Positions 44,523-52,053 of a stretch of 64,000 bases of DNA are shown here, piece after piece (the stretch's first letter is position 1; each line of letters opens with the position of its first letter). The translations under genes and the position numbers were made by a program. The DNA is from Tsuneonella amylolytica (GTDB taxonomy: Bacteria > Pseudomonadota > Alphaproteobacteria > Sphingomonadales > Sphingomonadaceae): positions 2,107,001 through 2,171,000 of the forward strand of contig NZ_CP032570.1 in NCBI RefSeq assembly GCF_003626915.1, in the 5' to 3' direction. The notes under the pieces were generated by a model, which made no database searches, had not been told where the DNA came from, and was given only the letters and a program-made list of their open reading frames with translations.

Positions 44523-44954
44523 TCAGGCGACAATCGCGCTTATGATCGCAATCGCCACCCCGAAGAAGCCGAGGAGCACCGGGAGCACGAGCACTTGTCC
44601 GGCGACGGAGCGGGTGTCCATCGGGCCGGTCCACGTGTTGAGCTTACCGCCCGTGCGGCCGAAAACGCCCACACGGCGATCGTCGACATTCGCCAGCACA
44701 CGCGCGGTCCCGAAGAACATGGCAACATAAAAGGCGCTGATGGCCACCGCGAACTCAGCTCGACCCTCGCCAGCGGTTGCGCCGAGCAAGCCGCCGAGAA
44801 ACGTGCCGTACCCGCCGAGCATCACCGACCACATCCAGCGAGGAAGCTCGAAATCCGAATGCTCCGGCAACGCCGGTGCCGGGGAAGCGAGTTGCGCGAG
44901 TTCCTCGGCAGTGACGATGCGCGTTTCTGCCGCGAAGTCTTGATTATGGCGCAT
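44523..44954 (-). CDS. Predicted inner-membrane protein, 143 aa
   Basis: 143 residues: a soluble N-terminal 40, then hydrophobic segments near 43-62 (WMWSVMLGGYGTFLGGLLGA), 70-92 (FAVAISAFYVAMFFGTARVL) and 122-142 (VLVLPVLLGFFGVAIAIISAIV), with a basic loop between (NVDDRRVGVFGRTGGK). I do not recognise the family. It is divergent from the PAS kinase gene across the region containing copy B, so it is probably under the same control as the alternative oxidase. Confidence 0.75.
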   Translation of the reverse strand: MRHNQDFAAETRIVTAEELAQLASPAPALPEHSDFELPRWMWSVMLGGYGTFLGGLLGATAGEGRAEFAVAISAFYVAMFFGTARVLANVDDRRVGVFGRTGGKLNTWTGPMDTRSVAGQVLVLPVLLGFFGVAIAIISAIVA

Positions 44955-45292
44955 AGCGGTCCCTTTCGGTGCTGATCAGCTCGACTGCTGATCGGTGCGC
45001 CAGTTGTACCGGGGGCGGGGAACCGAGAAACTTGGATGTTGTCCTTACCGCCTCTCCCCTAGGTGACTTCCCGGAGGCTGACGGGGAGCCGACTTCGCCG
45101 ATCGGACGCCCCGCAGCACGCTGTTCGCTAACGGCCCAAAGCACGACTGTCCTCACGCGAGCGCCAATCTTGAATGTATCTACCAGCTTAACACTTATTG
45201 GTCCGTCCCGTGGAGCGAATTTCATCGTCTTGAACAAGGACCCGTTTCGCGCCACATCCCTGCCCCCATCGATCGGATGACAGGGGCTCGGT
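44955..45292. promoter_or_regulatory. Divergent intergenic region with element copy B (45032-45077)
   Basis: 338 nt without a credible gene. Copy B of the 46-bp island element lies at 45032-45077, 78 nt from the membrane-protein start and about 216 nt from the kinase start. Unlike copy A, its GGAGG is not followed by a start codon. The remainder is lower in G+C than the flanks and I see no other repeat or terminator in it. Open frames crossing it on both strands have no recognisable content. Confidence 0.55.
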
Positions 45293-46804
45293 TTGGACAT
45301 TGATTTTTCTGAACTGATGAATGCCTCGCCCAATCCCTATGTGGTGATGGACAAGGATCTTCGCCTGGTATGGATGAACCGCGCATACCTGGTTGCAACG
45401 ATGCGCGAACGAGACGAACTCGTTGGCCAGAAGATGTTCGATGCTTTCCCGAGCGAACCCGGCACGGACAGTTTTCGCTTGTTGAATGACTCCCTGGAGC
45501 GTGTCCTACGGACTCAGGAGGCCGATGAAATTGCTCTGATCCGGTATGACATTCCGGCGTCGGACGGCTCGATGGAAACGCGCTTCTGGAGTGCGACCCA
45601 CACACCCCTTTTGAACAGGAACGGTGAGCTGGCATATATCCTCCAGCACACTGTTGACGTGACGGAGTTGCAGGGCCTCAGGCGATTGCGGGATGAAGCC
45701 GATCTCGTCCGGCGCGCCGAGAAGGTCCAGTCGACGAATGACAGCTTGGTACGCGAGAGCCATCGGCTTCACGCCTTTTTCGACCAGGCTCCGGGTTTCG
45801 TAGCTGTACTCGGGGGGCCGGATCATGTGTTCCAGATGGCGAACGCCGCATATCATCGTCTGGTCGGGCGGGATGATCTGGTCGGTATGAAAGTCGCCGA
45901 CGCGCTTCCCGAGGTCGTTGGTCAGGGGTTCGTGGATATCCTGGACCAGGTTTATCGCAGCGGCGATCCCTATTTGGCAGAGCGAGAGCCCGTGAGTTTG
46001 AACGTCGGCATAGGCGAGAACGAAACCACTCGGCTGCTGACCTTCGTTTTCCAGCCTATCCAGAGTGGAATGGGGAATGTGTCGGGCATCATCGTTCAAG
46101 GCCACGATGTTACCGAAGAGGTCGCGTTTGAAGAGCGACAAGTCCTTCTCATCAACGAGCTTCAGCACCGCGTCAAAAACACGATCTCGGTGGTTCAAGC
46201 GCTTGCCAAGCAATCATTCCGTTCGGTTCCGGAAAGTAAGAAGGCTCTGGGAGTGTTCTCCGGCAGACTTTCCGCCCTTTCCACCGCCCACGACCTGTTG
46301 ACCAGCAGGAACTGGGGTCCGGCCTCGATATCGGCGCTGTTGAGATCGACCCTTTCTGCCGCCGTGGGGGAGGCGGTCGGTCGCATCGATCTGGATGGTC
46401 CGGACCACTTTCTCGAGCCGGAGACTGCGCTGGGTTTGACGATGTTGATCCATGAACTGGCCACCAACGCGCTCAAACACGGTTCGCTTTCCGCTGAGGC
46501 CGGCCAAGTGCTGCTCAGCTGGCATATCGATTATCGAGATGATACCGACACGGTGCAGCTCGACTGGACGGAAAGCGGAGGGCCTGTCGTGTCGGAACCC
46601 CGCCAAAAGGGATTTGGCAGTCGTCTGATCGAACGAGGCCTCGGTGGGGGAGGATCAGGGCCGCAGATTAGCTTCGAACCAGAAGGTTTCGCATATTCGA
46701 TCGACTTCGCGATTGCGAAGAACCCGCAAGGCGCCAGTTTGGGGCGAACATTCGCGCGTTTCAAGCATGTCGGAACGGCGTCTGGCGACAGCTTCGAGCA
46801 ATAG
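45293..46804 (+). CDS. Soluble PAS-PAS histidine kinase, HisKA_2/HWE type
   Basis: 503 residues with two PAS domains (about 5-130 and 155-280; MNASPNPYVVMDKDLRLVWMNRAYL and FFDQAPGFVAVLGGPDHVFQMANAAY) and no membrane helix. The kinase core has INELQHRVKNTISVVQALAKQSF, and the HATPase region MLIHELATNALKHGSLS, characteristic of the HWE/HisKA_2 class. The start is TTG at 45293. No regulator is adjacent. The codon usage appears more A/T-rich than neighbours, consistent with acquisition. Ligand unknown. Confidence 0.88.
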   Translation: MDIDFSELMNASPNPYVVMDKDLRLVWMNRAYLVATMRERDELVGQKMFDAFPSEPGTDSFRLLNDSLERVLRTQEADEIALIRYDIPASDGSMETRFWSATHTPLLNRNGELAYILQHTVDVTELQGLRRLRDEADLVRRAEKVQSTNDSLVRESHRLHAFFDQAPGFVAVLGGPDHVFQMANAAYHRLVGRDDLVGMKVADALPEVVGQGFVDILDQVYRSGDPYLAEREPVSLNVGIGENETTRLLTFVFQPIQSGMGNVSGIIVQGHDVTEEVAFEERQVLLINELQHRVKNTISVVQALAKQSFRSVPESKKALGVFSGRLSALSTAHDLLTSRNWGPASISALLRSTLSAAVGEAVGRIDLDGPDHFLEPETALGLTMLIHELATNALKHGSLSAEAGQVLLSWHIDYRDDTDTVQLDWTESGGPVVSEPRQKGFGSRLIERGLGGGGSGPQISFEPEGFAYSIDFAIAKNPQGASLGRTFARFKHVGTASGDSFEQ

Positions 46805-47037
46805 CTCGGGATGGCGGCATCAGGCATGGTGGCCGCGGGTTTGCAGCCTAATCGCTATGCTAATCAATCCGGTAGCGAGAGGTTGGACGAATAGACGTCG
46901 ATCGATGTGATGGCCGAAGGTCCGCTTCAGCGAAGACGAGTTGCACTCCGACTGACAGCACCGCCACAGGCCGGCCTTGCCCGAGCTCCGAAAGGAAGCA
47001 GGCGGCAAGAGCGGACCGGAGTTAACGGGGGCGCGCG

Positions 47038-47580
47038 GTGAGCGGCATTATCCTTTTCAACAAGCCCTACGGCGTGCTGTCGCAGTTTACCGATGAGCGG
47101 CAGGGTGCGCCGCGCCCCACGCTCGCCCGCTACATCGGTGCGCCGGATTTCTACCCGGCCGGTCGGCTCGACTTCGACAGCGAGGGTCTGCTGGTGCTGT
47201 GCGACGACGGGCGGATGCAGGCGCGCATCGCCGACCCGCGGTACAAGCTGGCCAAGACGTATCTCGCGCAGGTCGAAGGCGAGCCCGACGAAGCGGCGTT
47301 GGAGGCGCTCCGGCGCGGGGTCCGGCTAAGAGACGGCATTACGCGGCCCGCCAGGGCCGAGCGGATCGCCGACCCGATGCTCTGGCCGCGCGACCCGCCG
47401 ATCCGGGTCCGCAAGGCCATTCCCGATTGCTGGGTGCGACTGACCATTGCCGAAGGGCGCAACCGGCAGGTGCGGCGGATGACCGCGGCGGTCGGCCACC
47501 CCACGCTGCGGCTCGTGCGCTGGTCGGTCGGGGAGTGGGCGCTGGACGACTTGCAGCCGGGCGAATGGCGCTGGGCGTGA
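47038..47580 (+). CDS. 23S rRNA pseudouridine synthase RluE-like
   Basis: 180 residues starting with [39 protein letters not shown] (catalytic Asp in [11 protein letters not shown]) and [24 protein letters not shown] are the RsuA/RluE core; there is no S4 domain, which favours RluE (23S U2457). The preceding 230 nt (46805-47037) contain no gene I can support. It marks the right-hand return to core genes. Confidence 0.93.
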   Translation: MSGIILFNKPYGVLSQFTDERQGAPRPTLARYIGAPDFYPAGRLDFDSEGLLVLCDDGRMQARIADPRYKLAKTYLAQVEGEPDEAALEALRRGVRLRDGITRPARAERIADPMLWPRDPPIRVRKAIPDCWVRLTIAEGRNRQVRRMTAAVGHPTLRLVRWSVGEWALDDLQPGEWRWA

Positions 47581-47584
47581 TCGC

Positions 47585-48748
47585 CTAATCTTCGTCCGCG
47601 GGAGCAATACACCCGCGATCGGCAAGGTCGATTACCAGACGCATCACGTCCGCGTCGGCCAGCGCATCGGCCGCAAGCGCGAAGTTCCGGCCGGCGCAGA
47701 TATGCTGCGCGAGGGATGCCGCCGCGCCGCTGCACGCGAACGAGGCACCGTCGACGAAGAGGATCACGGCGTCCGATGCTTCGCGAACGAACGAGAAGCG
47801 GCTGGCCGGATTGCGCTCGAAGCGGACCGTGCCAGCTGCGTGCGCCAATTCTCCCAGATCATCGGCGGACAATGGCTCTTCCGGCGACCAGTCGATCCGT
47901 TCGTCCTTCGGTTCGGTGACGTGGCGGCCGAACCACGCGACGAAGGCCTGTTGGTCGCCCAAGGCGCCCAGCACGAGGTCGCGCGCCCGTGCCAGCGCGT
48001 CGGGCGTGATCTCGCCCGGATTGGCGGCGGGGCAGAGACCGGGGTCGGCGTAGCGATCGTCCTCGTCCAGCGTGTCCAGCACGTGATCCGCCCATGCCGA
48101 GACGAGATCGCCGCGTGAGGGAGCGCGAAAGCCGACCGAATAGGTGATGCAATCGTCGCCGACCGCGATGCCGTCGTGCGCGAAGCCGGGGGGGACGTAG
48201 AGAATGTCGCCGGGCTCCAGCACCCATTCGTCGGTCGCCTCGAACCCGGCCAGCAGGCGCAGGCCGTCGTGCGGCAGAAGCGGGCTGGCCTCGTCGCACT
48301 TCGGCCCGACGCGCCAGCGCCGGCGGCCCAGCCCCTGGATCAGGAAGACGTCGTACTGGTCGAAATGCGGGCCGACCCCGCCGCCGTCGGCGGCGTAGCT
48401 CACCATGACGTCGTCGATCCGCCAGTCGGGGACGAAGCGGAACGGCTCGATCAAGTTCGCAACCTCGGGCACGTGATGATCGACTGCCTGCACCAGCAAC
48501 GTCCAGGGGCTGTCGCCGAGCTCGCCGAAGCGACCGGGCGCGAACGGGCCGCTTTCCAGTTGCCATTCCTGCGGACCGGTATGCCGCACGATCCGCGAAT
48601 CGACCTCCGGCTCGCAGGCCAAACCCGCCAGTTCGTCGGGCGCGAGCGGATTGGTCCAGTCGTCGAACGCCCGCCGGATCAGCAGCGGTCGCTTCTGCCA
48701 GTGATCGCGCAGGAACGCGGCGGCATCGAAATCGCGCAAGGACGGCAT
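47585..48748 (-). CDS. JmjC/cupin ribosomal oxygenase, RoxA/YcfD-like
   Basis: 387 residues. The N-terminus FLRDHWQKRPLLIRRA and the metal-binding GPHFDQYDVFLIQG (HxD) with a distal His in PPGFAHDG form the double-stranded beta-helix; a C-terminal helical dimerisation and winged-helix region follows. YcfD hydroxylates Arg81 of ribosomal protein L16 using iron and 2-oxoglutarate. It overlaps the next small gene by 1 nt and is convergent with the RluE-like gene, both ribosome-modifying enzymes. Confidence 0.92.
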   Translation of the reverse strand: MPSLRDFDAAAFLRDHWQKRPLLIRRAFDDWTNPLAPDELAGLACEPEVDSRIVRHTGPQEWQLESGPFAPGRFGELGDSPWTLLVQAVDHHVPEVANLIEPFRFVPDWRIDDVMVSYAADGGGVGPHFDQYDVFLIQGLGRRRWRVGPKCDEASPLLPHDGLRLLAGFEATDEWVLEPGDILYVPPGFAHDGIAVGDDCITYSVGFRAPSRGDLVSAWADHVLDTLDEDDRYADPGLCPAANPGEITPDALARARDLVLGALGDQQAFVAWFGRHVTEPKDERIDWSPEEPLSADDLGELAHAAGTVRFERNPASRFSFVREASDAVILFVDGASFACSGAAASLAQHICAGRNFALAADALADADVMRLVIDLADRGCIAPADED

Positions 48749-49017
48749 CAGGTGCCGGGCGCTTCGTCGGCGCGCGCCATCAGGTCCATGAAATCGCGCG
48801 CCGCGTCGCGGTCGGCCGGGTCGGGAAAGGCGACCTCGAGATCGGGTGCCTCGCCGAACATGTAGAGGATCGACCATAGCGCGAAGCGCTGACCGCGGTC
48901 GCGCGACAGGCCGAGATCGACAAGCATCTTCTCCACCCCGGCGGCGCGGGCGCTTTCGCCCACCTCGTCGAGGGAGCGGCTGCCGAAATAGCGATAGAGG
49001 ACGTCGTCGAGGTTCAT
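48748..49017 (-). CDS. Hypothetical helical protein, 89 aa
   Basis: 89 residues beginning MNLDDVLYRYFGSRSLDEVG, acidic and mostly helical, ending with a MDLMARADEAPGT tail. No transmembrane segment, signal or metal motif is visible, and I do not recognise the family. Its TGA overlaps the ATG of the oxygenase gene (TGATG), so they are likely co-expressed. It lies 31 nt downstream of the HerA-like ATPase gene. Confidence 0.7.
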   Translation of the reverse strand: MNLDDVLYRYFGSRSLDEVGESARAAGVEKMLVDLGLSRDRGQRFALWSILYMFGEAPDLEVAFPDPADRDAARDFMDLMARADEAPGT

Positions 49018-49048
49018 CGCCCCCGCGATACCAGAAATCGGGCGGCGG

Positions 49049-50506
49049 TCACGCCATCGCGGTGGCGACGTCGAGGCGCGGGATCGCGATCGAGCGGCGT
49101 CCGGAAAAATCGGTCCGCACCACGACCAGGTCGCTGCGTTCGAGATGGTCGAGCATGCGCCGCGCGCGGCCGACCGAGCGGGTGCCGTAAAGCACCGCCA
49201 GCGCCTCGTCGTCGGGGCAGGGCTCGCCCGCGATGGCAGCCTTGCCGATGGCGAGGAACGGGGCGACGAGATCGTCGGGGATGGTGTCGGCCAGACCGAG
49301 CAGTTCCGCGTCCTTTTCCTCGGGTTCGCCGGGGTCGAGACCCGCCAGAGCGGTCGAGAACGCCCGCCGGAAGCGCGCTGCATCGAGCCCGTGGTTCTTC
49401 AGCCCGCGCATCCGGCACCGGACGGTGAAATCCTGGAACAGTGCCGCGCCCGGCTGGAAGGTGCAGCCGTCCTCGTCCGCCATGTCCGACATCACCGACC
49501 GCACGATCGCCGCGGCGTCCTCTTCCGAAGGTTCCGGCAGGGCCGGGGCCGCGCTCGGCATGTCCTGCCGCGCGATGGTCGCCTGGAGCGATGCGGCGGC
49601 GACGGGCGGGGGGGAGGCCGGTTCCCACAGGCTCGCCTGCGCCGGCGGCTCTTCCGGCGGGGCATGAAGGATGGCGGCCATGTCGTCGCCGGTCGCCGCG
49701 GGCGGCGGGGTGAGGCCGGCGACGGTGGACTTGGCGCGCGTCTGCACGCTGCCGATCCTGACCGCGACCGACCTTCGGCTGATCGCGGGGCCGAGACCGA
49801 GGAAATGGCCGCGCTCGAGGTCGCGGATCTGTTCGGCCTGTCGCCTCTCCATGCCGAGGAGATCGGCTGCGCGGACCATGTCGATGTCGAGAAAAGTGCG
49901 GCCCATCAGGAAATTGGAAGCCTCGGCGGCCACGTTCTTCGCCAGCTTCGCGAGGCGCTGGGTCGCGATCACCCCGGCAAGACCCCGCTTGCGGCCCCGG
50001 CACATGAGGTTCGTCATCGCGGCAAGCGAGGCACGGCGGGCATCGTCGCTGACTTCGCCCGAGGCGGACGGCGCGAACAGTTGCGCCTCGTCCACGATGA
50101 CCAGTGCCGGGTACCAGTGGTTGTCGGGCGCATCGAACAATGCCGACAGGAACTGCGCCGCGCAGCGCATCTGGTTGTCGATCTCCAGCCCGTCGAGCGC
50201 GAGGACGACACTGGCGCGGTGTTCGCGGACCCGTGCGGCGAGGCGCACAATTTCGGCTTCGGAATAGGCGGCTCCGTCGATCACCACGTGGCCGAATTCA
50301 TCGGCCAGGCTGACGAAATCGCCTTCCGGATCGATGACGACCTGCTGGACGATCGCCGCGCTCTTTTCGAGCAGGCGGCGCAGGAGGTGCGACTTGCCCG
50401 ATCCGCTGTTGCCCTGCACCAGCAGGCGCGTGGCGAGCAGTTCCTCCACGTCGAGCAGGACGGGAGCCCCGCCGGGGTCCTCCCCCAGATCGATCCGATT
50501 CTTCAC
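49049..50506 (-). CDS. HerA-like ATP-binding protein (DUF87)
   Basis: 485 residues. Walker A is GNSGSGKSH near residue 32, Walker B is ALVIVDEAQLF, and GRKRGLAGVIATQRLAKLAKNVAAEASNFLMGR matches the HerA/FtsK-superfamily sensor region. A proline/alanine-rich linker (about 260-320) leads to a C-terminal helical domain with a winged-helix look. HerA-type ATPases act in DNA resection or conjugative pumping; there is no nurA-like nuclease beside this one, so function is open. Heads the minus-strand group of the oxygenase gene. Confidence 0.85.
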   Translation of the reverse strand: MKNRIDLGEDPGGAPVLLDVEELLATRLLVQGNSGSGKSHLLRRLLEKSAAIVQQVVIDPEGDFVSLADEFGHVVIDGAAYSEAEIVRLAARVREHRASVVLALDGLEIDNQMRCAAQFLSALFDAPDNHWYPALVIVDEAQLFAPSASGEVSDDARRASLAAMTNLMCRGRKRGLAGVIATQRLAKLAKNVAAEASNFLMGRTFLDIDMVRAADLLGMERRQAEQIRDLERGHFLGLGPAISRRSVAVRIGSVQTRAKSTVAGLTPPPAATGDDMAAILHAPPEEPPAQASLWEPASPPPVAAASLQATIARQDMPSAAPALPEPSEEDAAAIVRSVMSDMADEDGCTFQPGAALFQDFTVRCRMRGLKNHGLDAARFRRAFSTALAGLDPGEPEEKDAELLGLADTIPDDLVAPFLAIGKAAIAGEPCPDDEALAVLYGTRSVGRARRMLDHLERSDLVVVRTDFSGRRSIAIPRLDVATAMA

Positions 50507-50633
50507 GCCGCCTTCGTAGCAAGGCTGTCGCTGTGCTCACGCCGGCACAGGGGGTTTTCCGCAGGTTTGGTCGCGGCGCTCGCGAGCGGCTTTGCGGTTG
50601 CGTCGCACAGGCCATGCTCCGATAGGCGGCGGC

Positions 50634-51464
50634 ATGGTGGTGGACGAGGATCATGCGGCGCTGGCCGCCGCGGCGGCGGGCGGGGCGGCGCTGTGCACGA
50701 TCGTAGGGATCGAGGGCAGTTTTTCTCGCCGGGTCGGGGCGCAACTGGCCGTCAGCCCGGGGGGCGAAGTCGTCGGCAGCCTGTCGGACGGTTGCCTCGA
50801 GGAGCAGGTCGCCCGCGATTGCCTAGAATGCGCCGGGCCCGAAGTGCGGCGCTATGGCCGGGGATCGCCGCTGATCGATTTTAGGCTGCCCTGCGGCGGC
50901 GGGCTCGACATATTGCTCGACCCTTCACCCGATCGTGCGGCGTGCGAGCAGGCGATGGATGCACTTGCCGACCGCCGTCTTGCCGCCTTGCCGTTGCCGG
51001 CGGTTGCGGGCGAGCGTGCAGCACGGTCCTACATCCCGCGCCTCAAGATCAGGGCATTCGGGGAAGGGCCGGAACTGGCCAGTCTCGCGAAAGTGGCGGA
51101 CGCGGCGGGTCTCGCGATCGAGGCGCACGACAAGGGCGATCTCGTGCTCGGCCAGCCTGCGGGGCGCGAGCCGGCTGATATGTGGACCGCCGTCGTCCTG
51201 CTGTTCCACGACCACGAATGGGAACTCGCGCTGCTCGAAGAAGCGCTGGCGAGCGATGCGTTCTACATCGGCGCGCAGGGCGGCCGCCAGGCCCGCGACG
51301 CCCGGCTGGTCGAACTGGCGGCGCGCGGAGCGAGCGGCGAAGCGCTCGCGCGCATCCGCAGCCCCATCGGCGTTCCGGCGGGCAGCCGCACGCCGCAGAC
51401 CCTGGCGCTGTCGGCCCTGGCGGAGATCACCCATGCCTACGAACGGCTGCGCCCTGATTTCTGA
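50634..51464 (+). CDS. XdhC/PaoD-type molybdenum cofactor insertion chaperone
   Basis: 276 residues. The start LCTIVGIEGSFSRRVGAQLAVSPGGEVVGSLSDGCLEEQVA is the XdhC/CoxI signature, followed by a Rossmann-like C-terminal domain (YIPRLKIRAFGEGPELASL). XdhC/PaoD proteins bind the molybdenum cofactor, protect its sulfurated form and insert it into xanthine-dehydrogenase-family enzymes. It overlaps the cytidylyltransferase gene by 32 nt and is convergent with paoABC, its likely client. Confidence 0.92.
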   Translation: MVVDEDHAALAAAAAGGAALCTIVGIEGSFSRRVGAQLAVSPGGEVVGSLSDGCLEEQVARDCLECAGPEVRRYGRGSPLIDFRLPCGGGLDILLDPSPDRAACEQAMDALADRRLAALPLPAVAGERAARSYIPRLKIRAFGEGPELASLAKVADAAGLAIEAHDKGDLVLGQPAGREPADMWTAVVLLFHDHEWELALLEEALASDAFYIGAQGGRQARDARLVELAARGASGEALARIRSPIGVPAGSRTPQTLALSALAEITHAYERLRPDF

Positions 51465-52053
51465 CCGGCGCGGGACGGCGTTCGCGCTGCTGGCCGCAGG
51501 GCGGGGTGCGCGCTTCGGGCCGGGCAAGCTGACTGCGGACCTTGCCGGAAAGCCGCTCTGGCGCCGCTCGGTCGATGCCGCGTTCGAAGCGAGTATCGAT
51601 GCCATCGTGGTCGTCACCAACGATGCCGCGATCGCGGCAATGTGCGCGGCCGAGGGCTGGCAGGCCGTCGCCAATCCCGATGCCGCATCGGGTATCGCGT
51701 CCTCGGTCCAGGTCGCGGCGAGGGCGACCGACGAATTCGATCGCACGATCGTCGCGCTGGCGGACATGCCCTTCGTCGAACCGGCCCATATCGCCGCGCT
51801 GGTCGCTGCGGGTGGCACCGCCTTCACTTGCCTGCCCGGCGGTCGCCCCGGTGTGCCCGCCGCGTTCGACCGGGCGGGCCGGGCACGGCTGGCCGTGCTG
51901 ACCGGCGACCGGGGCGCGGCAGCGCTCGACTGGCCGGACGCGCACTTGATCCAACCGGCGGACCCCGAAAGCCTGCTCGATGTCGATACGCCGGAAGCGC
52001 TCGAGCGCGCGCGGGCCCTTGCGGTCAGGCGATGGCCGGCAGCTTCTCGATAA
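51433..52053 (+). CDS. MocA-type molybdenum cofactor cytidylyltransferase
   Basis: 206 residues. FALLAAGRGARFGPGKLTADLAGKPLW is the nucleotidyltransferase P-loop-like signature and ALADMPFVEPAHIAAL holds the metal-binding Asp; the fold is that of MocA/MobA. MocA makes molybdopterin cytosine dinucleotide, the cofactor form used by PaoC-type enzymes, which fits its position beside XdhC and paoABC. It overlaps paoC (convergent) by 29 nt. Confidence 0.9.
   Translation: MPTNGCALISDRRGTAFALLAAGRGARFGPGKLTADLAGKPLWRRSVDAAFEASIDAIVVVTNDAAIAAMCAAEGWQAVANPDAASGIASSVQVAARATDEFDRTIVALADMPFVEPAHIAALVAAGGTAFTCLPGGRPGVPAAFDRAGRARLAVLTGDRGAAALDWPDAHLIQPADPESLLDVDTPEALERARALAVRRWPAASR

Noticed and set aside
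44944-45333. Frames crossing the region of copy B on both strands (103 and 129 codons)
   Set aside because: They run through the repeated promoter element, lack a recognisable product and conflict with the divergent gene starts.
46820-47008. A 62-codon frame on the minus strand between the PAS kinase and the RluE-like gene
   Set aside because: Composition is basic and without family features, and no good ribosome-binding site is seen; treated as non-coding.
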